From VFZS01 sp964353255 (GTDB taxonomy: Bacteria > Acidobacteriota > Terriglobia > Bryobacterales > Bryobacteraceae): a DNA stretch of 15,829 nt. Of this stretch, positions 7,668 to 14,459 are shown piece after piece. Each line of letters opens with the position of its first letter. The stretch's first letter is position 1. Made by a program: the position numbers and the translations under genes. The DNA is taken from the NCBI GenBank assembly GCA_964353255.1, contig CAYGVJ010000124.1:1-15829 (forward strand). The letters are read 5' to 3'. Under the pieces are notes generated by a model. That model saw only the letters and a program-made list of their open reading frames with translations. It ran no database searches and was not told where the DNA came from.

Positions 7668-7880
7668 GCGCGTCGAGCGGGCGCGCGCCCTCCAGCAGGC
7701 CCGCGGCTTCTACAACGCCCGCATCCCGGTGCAACTGCTGCGCAAGTTTTGCCGGCTGGACGAGGCCGGCGAGCGGACCCTCGAGCTGGCGGTGCGCCGT
7801 TTGGGCCTCTCGGCCCGCGCCCACTCGCCGCTCTCAAGGTTGCTCGCACCATCGCCGACCTCGCCGGCGAGGAGGCTGTC
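7668..7880 (+). pseudogene. Partial third copy of the yifB 3' end (copy C)
   Basis: About 213 bases align with 3163-3375 of the intact yifB gene with roughly 94 percent identity by eye. They cover YifB residues of about 416-486 (RVERARALQQARGFYNARIP through the VARTIADLAGEEAV motif). Nearly all differences in the clean part are silent third-position or Leu/Arg synonymous changes (for example TTT/TTC, ATT/ATC, CGCCTG/CGTTTG), with one Arg-to-Lys change. One base is missing near 7825-7832, which breaks the frame. The 5' part and the last 20 codons are absent. It is immediately followed by the end of vapC on the other strand. Confidence 0.9.
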
Positions 7881-7895
7881 GGAGGGCTGCCACCC

Positions 7896-8291
7896 TCACG
7901 CGTACCAATCTACCGTCCGCAGACCCCGAATCCGGCCGAATTCTCGCGTGTTCCTGGTCACCAAGGTGGCGCCCCAGGCGGCCGCCGTACCGGCGATCAG
8001 CGTATCCACCGGCCCAATCGGCACCCCCGCCCTCTCCAACTCGAACCGGATCTGCGCCGCCGCTCTGGCCGCTTTCTCCTCAAAGGGCAGAATGGTCACG
8101 GTGCGCATGAACTCCTCCAGTTGCCCTCGCCGCTTCTCCGGCTGGGTGGAACGCCGCAGCCCGAATGCCAGCTCGTAGAGGACCACCGACGGCACGCCGA
8201 TGGCCGATGGGGGCGTCCCCAGCAATCGTTGCCCCACCAAGCCCATGCCCTTGAAGAAGTAGATCAGTGTGTTGGTGTCCAACGCGAACAT
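7896..8291 (-). CDS. vapC: VapC-type PIN-domain ribonuclease toxin
   Basis: The 131-residue product opens MFALDTNTLIYF with the first catalytic Asp at residue 5, followed by E40 in VVLYELAFGLR and D96 in IGPVDTLIAGTAA, and a TRNTREF block near 112-118 before a final TVDWY. This is the normal acidic set and length of a VapC PIN-domain RNase, which in known systems cleaves tRNA or rRNA. The ATG at 8289-8291 shares one base with the stop of vapB (TGATG), so the pair is translationally coupled in the usual antitoxin-first order. Nothing looks broken. Its 3' end lies 16 bases from the third yifB fragment, so the pair may have arrived as cargo at that site. Confidence 0.92.
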   Translation of the reverse strand: MFALDTNTLIYFFKGMGLVGQRLLGTPPSAIGVPSVVLYELAFGLRRSTQPEKRRGQLEEFMRTVTILPFEEKAARAAAQIRFELERAGVPIGPVDTLIAGTAAAWGATLVTRNTREFGRIRGLRTVDWYA

Positions 8292-8521
8292 CAAAGCCGC
8301 TCCCGCCTGCGGTCCCGTCCTTCGGCCTTCCGGATCTCCTCCAAGCTCGGGAAATCCGTCCAGGCCCCTTCCAGCGCCACGACGGAGGCCGGCCATTCCG
8401 AGCGCGCACGCGCCCGGATGGCCTCCGCGATCCACTTGCTCTTGGATGAGCCGGATTCCCGGACCGCGGTGTTGACGAGCGCTTCGGTCTCGGGGTCAAG
8501 GTAGATGGTGATCTGGGCCAT
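8291..8521 (-). CDS. vapB: VapB-type antitoxin (ribbon-helix-helix)
   Basis: The 76-residue product starts MAQITIYLDPETEALV, a beta strand plus helix typical of ribbon-helix-helix antitoxins, followed by SSKSKWIAEAIRARA; the C-terminal part (about 45-76) would be the toxin-binding tail. I chose the ATG at 8521 because the longer frame adds an unconvincing Arg-rich N-terminus and would read through the operator-like inverted repeat at 8523-8546. It precedes and overlaps vapC by one base. VapB proteins bind their own promoter, alone or with VapC, and the inverted repeat just upstream of the start suggests autoregulation. Confidence 0.9.
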   Translation of the reverse strand: MAQITIYLDPETEALVNTAVRESGSSKSKWIAEAIRARARSEWPASVVALEGAWTDFPSLEEIRKAEGRDRRRERL

Positions 8522-8522
8522 G

Positions 8523-8546
8523 CACTTATAGTGTATCACATAAGTG
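8523..8546 (-). promoter_or_regulatory. Probable vapBC operator/promoter: inverted repeat
   Basis: CACTTAT (8523-8529) and ATAAGTG (8540-8546) form a perfect 7-base inverted repeat with a 10-base spacer, beginning 2 bases from the vapB start codon. TACACT, read on the minus strand at 8530-8535, lies within the spacer and could serve as a -10 box, so a bound VapB(C) dimer would block transcription. The leader would be very short. Confidence 0.6.
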
Positions 8547-8726
8547 GCATTTCCGAGCGCTCCCGGAGCGAAGCCGCCCCGCGCCCGCGAGCGCATCCTT
8601 CCAGCCGCGCACGCCAGCGCTGACCCGGAGCGCGCCGCCGCGCCGAAGGCGGATAATTGTAGAGGCTCGGGAGACCGAAGAGTGCCGGTCCCAAATCCTG
8701 ACTGAGTTCAAAGGAACTTACACCCC

Positions 8727-9563
8727 ATGAGATACACGCCTTCGCTCGCAGTGCTCGGCATGTGTCTTTGCGGCGTGGCCGCCGCCCAGACCCCAGAGCC
8801 GCAAGTTCCTCGCCAGACCAGCCCGCCGGTGCCGATGCCGGCGACGGCAACGCCCGGCGCTGGGGAGAGCCTGTTTCTGCGCGGCGTGCCCTCCGGGAAA
8901 GCGACTTCCGAAACCCTGCCGCTCAGCCTCTCCGACGCCGTCAACCGCGGGTTGAAGCACAACCTCGGCTTGCTGATCGGCGAGCAAGGGACCCGTTCGG
9001 CGGAGGCGGCGCGCTACCGCAGCCTCAGCAGGCTGTTGCCGGAGGTCACCACGCGCATCGCGGAGGTGGGCCAGCAGAGCAACCTGAAGGCCTTTGGATT
9101 CTCGGGCTTTCCCGGCATCCAGCCCATCGTGGGCCCGTTCAACATTCTCGATGCCCGCGTTCTGGCCACGCAGCCCATCCTCGATCTGGCCGCCATGCGC
9201 AACCTTCGGGCCAGCGCCGACAACCTCAAGGCGGCGCAGTACTCCTACCAGGACGCCCGCGACGTCGTGGTGCTGGCCGTGGTGAGCCTGTATCTCCAGG
9301 CGCTCGCCGGCCGCGCGCGGATCGACGCCGTGCGCGCGCAACTGAACACCGCCCAGGCGCTCTACCAGCGGGCGGTAAACATGAAGAACGGCGGCGTGGT
9401 GGCGGGAATCGACGTGCTGCAGGCGCAGGGGGCCGTCGCCACGGCCAATGAGAATCACATCTCCAGCCTGTATGCTTACAATCTCGCCAAGGCCACCCTG
9501 GCCCGCGCGGCGGGCGGAGCGGAGAAGTCCTCGCTACAGTTCTTGGGTCTGGCGGCGCGCTGA
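8727..9563 (+). CDS. TolC-family outer-membrane efflux protein, internally deleted
   Basis: The 278-residue product has a signal peptide (MRYTPSLAVLGMCLCGVAAAQ, cleavage near residue 20), a proline-rich linker, and an OEP domain starting at LPLSLSDAVNRGLKHNL (64-80). Family members are about 450-520 residues with two OEP repeats. Here residues up to about 233 (NGGVVAGIDVLQAQ) match the end of the first repeat, whereas the sequence after it (AVATANENHISSLYAYNLAK, then LARAAGGAEKSSLQFLG) matches the very C-terminus of the second repeat. So the middle, roughly 170-200 residues including the second strand pair, seems to be missing in frame. In a normal pump this protein is the outer-membrane channel for the HlyD and MFS genes downstream. 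Whether the short form works is uncertain. The gap to the HlyD gene is 14 bases. Confidence 0.85.
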   Translation: MRYTPSLAVLGMCLCGVAAAQTPEPQVPRQTSPPVPMPATATPGAGESLFLRGVPSGKATSETLPLSLSDAVNRGLKHNLGLLIGEQGTRSAEAARYRSLSRLLPEVTTRIAEVGQQSNLKAFGFSGFPGIQPIVGPFNILDARVLATQPILDLAAMRNLRASADNLKAAQYSYQDARDVVVLAVVSLYLQALAGRARIDAVRAQLNTAQALYQRAVNMKNGGVVAGIDVLQAQGAVATANENHISSLYAYNLAKATLARAAGGAEKSSLQFLGLAAR

Positions 9564-9577
9564 GAGGAGCGACCTGG

Positions 9578-10867
9578 ATGGCGGATACCAGCGGATTCGA
9601 ACCGCAGGAGGGCCGGCAACCCGGACCCCCGGAGAGAGAGCAGCGGAGCACCGATTCCCGCCGGCGCCTGCCGGCCAAGTGGATTCTGCTGGCGCTGGTG
9701 TGCGCGGTGGTTGTAGCGGCGTACTTCGCGTGGCGCTATTACTCGACCCGCGAGACCACCGACGATGCGCAAATCGACGCCCACATCAATCCGATCAGCG
9801 CGAAAGTCGCCGGCACGGTGACGGCGGTGAACGTGGACGATAACCAGTTGGCGCAGGCCGGCACGGTGTTGGTCGAGATCGACTCCCGCGATTACCGCGT
9901 GGGGCTCGACCGCGCGCGGGCCGACCTGGAGGTCCAGCGGGCCAGCGCGCGCGCAGCCGAGACCGCGGTCCCGATCACCTCGACCACCACCGCCAGCCAG
10001 CTCAGCCGGGCCGAGGCCGACGTCCAGGCCGCCGGCGCGGGCCTGGCCGCCGCGCAGAAAGAGGTCGAGGCCGCGCGGGCCCAGTTGCGCTCCACCCAGG
10101 CGCGCTGGCGGGAGGCGGAGGCGCGCAGCACCCTGGCGCAACAAGACCTGGCCCGCATGAAGCAACTGGTGGCCCGGGACGAGATTTCACGGCAGCAATA
10201 CGATTCCGCCGTGGCGGCGGCGGACGCGGCTCGCGCCGCCGTCGATTCCGCGCAGGCGGTGGTGGCCCAGGCCGAGCAGGGCGTTCCAGTCGCCGAGAGC
10301 CACGTCGCGCAGGCGCGGGCGGTCGTGGCGAGGATGGAGGCGGACGTAGCCGCGGCGCGGACCGGACCGCAACGGGTGGCGGTCAGCCAGGCCGAGTCCG
10401 GTTCCGCCCAGGCCCGGATTCGCCAGGCGGAGGCGAGCCTTGCCCAAGCCGAGCTCAACCTGCAATACACCAGGATCACGGCCCCGGTCAGTGGCGTCGT
10501 CAGCAAGAAGACGGTCGAGGTTGGGCAGGTGATTCAGCCCGGCCAGCCGCTCATGGCGATCGTGCCCCTGGAGCACATCTGGGTGACGGCCAATTTCAAG
10601 GAGACCCAACTCCACCACATGCGGCCGGGCCAGCCGGCCATCATTTCCGTGGATGCCTACGGCGGGAGCCAGTTCCAGGGGCGCGTGGACAGCATCGCCG
10701 CCGCGACCGGCGCAAAGTTCAGTGTGCTGCCTCCGGAGAATGCCACGGGGAATTTCGTCAAGGTCGTCCAGAGAGTGCCGGTGAAGATTGTGCTGGAGCA
10801 CGGCCAGGATTTGCGGCAACTTTTCCGGCCCGGCATGTCGGTTGTGGCGACGGTCATCACCAAATGA
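9578..10867 (+). CDS. HlyD/EmrA-type membrane fusion protein
   Basis: The 429-residue product has a charged cytoplasmic N-terminus (1-32), one membrane helix (about 33-52) and the family block TTDDAQIDAHINPISAKVAG (60-79). After the first lipoyl half (71-105) comes a long Ala/Gln/Arg-rich coiled coil (about 106-290), longer than in E. coli EmrA. The second lipoyl half (YTRITAPVSGVVSKKTVEVG, 297-316) and a beta-barrel domain (VTANFKETQLHHMRPGQPA; GNFVKVVQRVPVKI) complete it. It would bridge the inner-membrane MFS pump and the outer-membrane channel. GAGGAG, 8 bases upstream of the ATG, is a good ribosome site. Its stop overlaps the start of the MFS gene by 4 bases (ATGA). Confidence 0.95.
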   Translation: MADTSGFEPQEGRQPGPPEREQRSTDSRRRLPAKWILLALVCAVVVAAYFAWRYYSTRETTDDAQIDAHINPISAKVAGTVTAVNVDDNQLAQAGTVLVEIDSRDYRVGLDRARADLEVQRASARAAETAVPITSTTTASQLSRAEADVQAAGAGLAAAQKEVEAARAQLRSTQARWREAEARSTLAQQDLARMKQLVARDEISRQQYDSAVAAADAARAAVDSAQAVVAQAEQGVPVAESHVAQARAVVARMEADVAAARTGPQRVAVSQAESGSAQARIRQAEASLAQAELNLQYTRITAPVSGVVSKKTVEVGQVIQPGQPLMAIVPLEHIWVTANFKETQLHHMRPGQPAIISVDAYGGSQFQGRVDSIAAATGAKFSVLPPENATGNFVKVVQRVPVKIVLEHGQDLRQLFRPGMSVVATVITK

Positions 10868-12441
10868 CCGGACTCGCCAGCGACCGCGCCCCGGCCGTCG
10901 CCGGGGCCATCAGCCCCTGGATCAGCTCCATCGCCGTGTTGTCCGCCACCTTCATGGTGGTGTTGGACACGACGGTGGTGAACGTCTCGCTGTCACATAT
11001 CGCCGGCGGCCTTTCGGCCAGCGTAGACGAAGCCACCTGGGTGCTGACTTCGTACCTGGCGGCCAATGCCGTCATCCTGCCGATGACCGGCTGGCTGGCG
11101 AACTACTTCGGCCGGAAGGCGCTCCTGATAGGCGCCGTCGTCGGCTTCACCGGCGCGTCGGTCCTCTGCGGCCTGGCGCCGAGTCTGCCGCTGCTGGTCC
11201 TGTTCCGCATCCTCCAGGGGCTGAGCGGAGGCACGCTTCAACCCCTCTCGCAGGCCGTGATGCTGGAGGCTTTTCCGCCGCGCGAGCGCGGCCAGGCCAT
11301 GGCCTTTTGGGGGCTGGGAATCGTGGTGGCGCCGATGCTCGGTCCCGTGTTGGGCGGCTGGCTCACGGATAACCTGGGCTGGCGCTGGGTTTTTTACATC
11401 AACCTCCCGGTCGGCATCGTGTCCGTCATCATGATCATGCTGTTCATCTTCGACCCGCCCTACATCCGCAGAAGAACCTCGCGGGTGGACTACTGGGGGA
11501 TCGGGATGCTGACCCTCGGCATTGGCGCGCTGCAAATCGCTCTGGACCAGGGCCAGGAAGAGGACTGGTTCGCTTCGCGCTGGATCAAGGCGCTGGCGAT
11601 CACCGCGGCCGTAACGCTGGTGACGCTGGTATCTCATGAGCTGCGCACCCGGCATCCGGTGGTTGACCTGCGGGTCCTCAAGGTGTGGACCTACAGCGCC
11701 GGCACATTGTTGATGACGGTGGTGGGATTCGTGCTTTTCGGCAGCATGGTGCTGCTGCCGATCCTGGTCCAGACGCTGCTGGGCTACCCGGCGTTGCAGG
11801 CCGGAATTGCCATGGCGCCGCGCGGTCTCGGCTCGTTCCTGGCGATGCCGATCGTCGGAATGCTGATGATGCGGTTCGACCCGCGAAAGCTGCTGGTAGT
11901 GGGGCTGCTCGGCACCGCATTCACTATGTTCCAGCTTTCCTGGCTAAACCTGAACACCGGGTACTGGGACATCTTTTGGCCCCAGTTTTTTCAAGGCCTG
12001 GCACTGGGATGCCTGTTCGTGCCGCTGACCACCGTTACGATGGACCCGATCCCTAAAGAGGATATGGGCAACGCGACGAGCATCTTCAATGTGACGCGCA
12101 ATATCGGGGGCAGCATGGGCATCGCGGCCGTCACCACCTACCTGGAGCGCCGCACGCAACTGCACGTCAACGTGCTTGGCGCGAACGTCAGCGCCTACGA
12201 CCCGAAGACGCGCCTGCTCTTCGAGAGCATCAGAAAGGGCCTGATGGGCCGGGGCTCGGACGCCTCCACCGCCACCCAGCAGGCTTACCGGGCGATGTTC
12301 GGCATGGTTCAGCGCCAGGCGGCTATGCTGTCGTTCCTGGAAACCTTTCGCGTGCTCGGCATCGTTTCCCTGGTCTTGATGCCGCTGCTGCTGTTGATGC
12401 GCCGGCCGAAGCACCACCGCCGCGCGGCGGTGGCGGAGTAG
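10864..12441 (+). CDS. DHA2-family MFS drug transporter (EmrB/QacA type)
   Basis: The 525-residue product fits the 14-helix DHA2 group. Helix 1 carries the VVLDTTVVNVSL motif (D35), followed by motif A (GWLANYFGRK, 76-85), motif B (RILQGLSGG, 115-123), motif C (GLGIVVAPMLGPVLGGWL, 150-167) and WRWVFYINLPVG (173-184). The protein is intact. It would use the proton gradient to export hydrophobic or toxic compounds through the HlyD protein and the outer-membrane protein encoded upstream; the substrate cannot be told from sequence. It is the last gene of the operon, translationally coupled to the HlyD gene through ATGA. No regulator gene (TetR or MarR) is adjacent. Confidence 0.95.
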   Translation: MTGLASDRAPAVAGAISPWISSIAVLSATFMVVLDTTVVNVSLSHIAGGLSASVDEATWVLTSYLAANAVILPMTGWLANYFGRKALLIGAVVGFTGASVLCGLAPSLPLLVLFRILQGLSGGTLQPLSQAVMLEAFPPRERGQAMAFWGLGIVVAPMLGPVLGGWLTDNLGWRWVFYINLPVGIVSVIMIMLFIFDPPYIRRRTSRVDYWGIGMLTLGIGALQIALDQGQEEDWFASRWIKALAITAAVTLVTLVSHELRTRHPVVDLRVLKVWTYSAGTLLMTVVGFVLFGSMVLLPILVQTLLGYPALQAGIAMAPRGLGSFLAMPIVGMLMMRFDPRKLLVVGLLGTAFTMFQLSWLNLNTGYWDIFWPQFFQGLALGCLFVPLTTVTMDPIPKEDMGNATSIFNVTRNIGGSMGIAAVTTYLERRTQLHVNVLGANVSAYDPKTRLLFESIRKGLMGRGSDASTATQQAYRAMFGMVQRQAAMLSFLETFRVLGIVSLVLMPLLLLMRRPKHHRRAAVAE

Positions 12442-12480
12442 GGCGGGCGGCAGGTGGTTTGTCCCGGAGCGTCCGGAGGA

Positions 12481-12574
12481 GTGGGGTGAGTCTCCGGACT
12501 TGCCAGCCGGCTTTCCAGTCGGCTTTTTCAGGCCGGCACGAATGCCGGCCGGCAGGCAAGAATGCCCACCCCAC
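12481..12574. repeat. Nested inverted-repeat element between convergent operons
   Basis: Three sets of complementary arms are nested: GTGGGGTG (12481-12488) with CACCCCAC (12567-12574); CTTGCC (12499-12504) with GGCAAG (12555-12560); and, on the right side, a tight hairpin GGCCGGCA-CGAA-TGCCGGCC (12531-12550). A second, weaker hairpin lies at 12505-12524. The whole 94 bases fill the gap between the MFS and ThuA genes. It has the look of a dispersed intergenic repeat (REP/MITE-like); other copies cannot be checked from one window. Confidence 0.65.
12505..12528 (+). terminator. Possible terminator of the efflux operon
   Basis: AGCCG (12505-12509) pairs with CGGCT (12520-12524) around a 10-base loop, and the last T begins a run of five T (12524-12528). 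It is 64 bases after the MFS stop. The stem is short and it lies inside the larger repeat, so the call is tentative. Confidence 0.4.
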
Positions 12575-12579
12575 GCGCC

Positions 12580-13287
12580 CTACCGCTCGCTTCTCCCCGC
12601 CGCCCACAGGATGGCCTGCCTCACCAGGGCGCGGTAGCCGGGGTGCTGGTGAGCGTAATGGTCGTGGCCGAGCTGGATATAGACCACTCGCGACTTCTCA
12701 TACGGGCTGATCCAGGCCACCGGACCGTCGCTGGTGGGATTGTCGGTGGTGAGCAGAACCTTGACCCGCGGCGAGATCCACATGCCCTTGTAGGTCTCGT
12801 CGCGCAAGCGCAGGGTACCGAGACCGGCCGTGATCGGATGCTCCAGAACGGTCCGGACCGTCACCTTCTCGTCGTGCCGGTAGGTCGAGGCGGGCCGGCT
12901 ACCGTCCGGCTTCTCCAGGTACCTGCCGCCGACTACTTCCTCGTACCACCAGGGCCACGCGGCAAAGCCGGCGATGACGTGGTGCAGGGCCACCAGTCCT
13001 TTGCCGCTCTCCAGAAATTCCCGAAGGTTCTTCTTCTGGGTCTCGGGAAGGTCCGGCACCATGTCGTAAAGCACCAGTACGTCTACGCGCGGGCGCAGGT
13101 CCCGGGTGTAGGCCCCAGGGTGCGGGTTGACGGTGACCTGGAGCCGCTCGTCGCCTTCGAACAGCGAATAGAAGGACGCCTCGTGATCGTGTCCGCCGGT
13201 CACCACCTGCACGCGCACAGGCTTTTCGAGGGGCGCGGCCCAGCCGGCGGCCAGCAGCAACAAGACAAAAGCGGCGGGCCGCCTCAT
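12580..13287 (-). CDS. ThuA-like domain protein, probably exported
   Basis: The 235-residue product starts MRRPAAFVLLLLAAGWAAPL, a signal peptide with cleavage near residue 18. The ThuA fold (a glutamine-amidotransferase-like domain) follows: VRVQVVTGGHDHE (25-36), the strand VDVLVLYDM (68-76), SGKGLVALHHVIAGF (94-108) and the C-terminal LGHDHYAHQHPGYRALVRQA (207-226). ThuA was named from trehalose utilisation, but the biochemical role of most members is unknown. The ATG at 13285-13287 overlaps the stop of the upstream oxidoreductase by 4 bases (ATGA), which fixes the start against longer in-frame alternatives. It is the last gene of a three-gene catabolic-looking operon. Confidence 0.9.
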   Translation of the reverse strand: MRRPAAFVLLLLAAGWAAPLEKPVRVQVVTGGHDHEASFYSLFEGDERLQVTVNPHPGAYTRDLRPRVDVLVLYDMVPDLPETQKKNLREFLESGKGLVALHHVIAGFAAWPWWYEEVVGGRYLEKPDGSRPASTYRHDEKVTVRTVLEHPITAGLGTLRLRDETYKGMWISPRVKVLLTTDNPTSDGPVAWISPYEKSRVVYIQLGHDHYAHQHPGYRALVRQAILWAAGRSER

Positions 13288-14459
13288 ACCTCCCACTCCT
13301 TCTGCCACAGCGCACGGCTCTTCTTCCTGTAGGCAATGTTGACCAGGTGGCAGGCCACGGAGGAATAGTGCCCGGCTACCACGTCGCAGTTGGGCGGCTT
13401 GCGTGTGCGGACGCACTCCAGCCAATTGGCCATGTGGTCGGCTTCAGGCGCCCCGCCGGCGGTAATCTCCAGGGCGCCCTTCTCGGCCGGAATGAAGCGA
13501 TAGCCGCCGCGGAAGATCGACAGGCGCCCGCCCGAACCCAGGAAGACAATCGCGGCTGACTCCTTGGGGTTGAGGTCGGTGATCGTGGCCTCGAAGGTCA
13601 CGTTCAGCTTGCTGGGGTATTCCACGATGGCGTTGATGTTGTCCGGCGTGTCCCGTCCGTCGTCGTAGCGGTAGATGCCTCCCAGCGCCACGGCCGAGAG
13701 CGGGCGCTCGACTCCCAAGTACCAGTGCACCACGTCCACCAGGTGCACGAACAAACCCCCGGTCTGCCCGCCGGTCGAGAAATCCCAGTAGGCGAAACGG
13801 TTGAAGTAGCGCTTCGGGTCCCAGGGGATCCTGGGCAGCCAGCCCAGGCAGGCGTTCCAGTCCAACCCCGGCGGTTTCTGCTCCATGCCGGGCGGCGCCT
13901 TTTCCAGGTACCCGCTGTTGGCGTTCCAGACGGTGCGCACCATGTTGACCTGCCCGATCTGGCCGCTGTCGATGAACCGCTGCTTGGCCTCGATGAAGTT
14001 GGCCATACTGCGCTGCTGCGTGCCCACCTGCACGATGCGGCCGGTCTCGCGGACGGCGCGGACCACCCCGCGCCCTTGCATGGGCAGCGAGGTCATGGGC
14101 TTCTCGACGAAAACGTCCTTGCCGGCCCGGCACGCATCCACGGTGATCTGGGCGTGCATATGGTCCCAGGGGGCCACGATCACGCCGTCGATGTCCTGGC
14201 GCTCGAGCAGGCGGCGGTAGTCGCCGTAGTCGGCCACCGGCAGGCCGGCGATCTGGGCCGCGCGATGGCGCCGCTCGTCCCAGGCGTCGCAGACCGCCAC
14301 CCACTCGATGCCGCCCAGCTTGTTGGCCACGTTCATCAGGTACGAGCCGCGGCTGCCCGTGCCGATGATGCCCAGGCGAATGCGGTCCGCGGCGCCCAGC
14401 ACGCGAGCGGCCGAGGCGGCTGTGACCACAAAGGCGCGCCGTGAGACAGTCGTGTTCAT
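13284..14459 (-). CDS. Gfo/Idh/MocA-family oxidoreductase with Tat-like signal
   Basis: The 391-residue product begins MNTTVSRRAFVVTAASAARV; the RR pair at 7-8 in an S-R-R-x-F context suggests export by the Tat system, common for this family in the phylum. A Rossmann domain follows: GIIGTGSRG (30-38), the acidic end of strand 2 (VAVCDAW), and the EKP motif (119-121, catalytic Lys 120). The C-terminal domain carries the block STGGQTGGLFVHLVDVVHW (228-246), with H239 and D242 in the H-x-x-D position expected for metal or substrate contact. Family members oxidise or epimerise sugars with NAD(P); the substrate here is not known. Start and stop both form ATGA overlaps with the neighbouring genes. 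Confidence 0.94.
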   Translation of the reverse strand: MNTTVSRRAFVVTAASAARVLGAADRIRLGIIGTGSRGSYLMNVANKLGGIEWVAVCDAWDERRHRAAQIAGLPVADYGDYRRLLERQDIDGVIVAPWDHMHAQITVDACRAGKDVFVEKPMTSLPMQGRGVVRAVRETGRIVQVGTQQRSMANFIEAKQRFIDSGQIGQVNMVRTVWNANSGYLEKAPPGMEQKPPGLDWNACLGWLPRIPWDPKRYFNRFAYWDFSTGGQTGGLFVHLVDVVHWYLGVERPLSAVALGGIYRYDDGRDTPDNINAIVEYPSKLNVTFEATITDLNPKESAAIVFLGSGGRLSIFRGGYRFIPAEKGALEITAGGAPEADHMANWLECVRTRKPPNCDVVAGHYSSVACHLVNIAYRKKSRALWQKEWEV

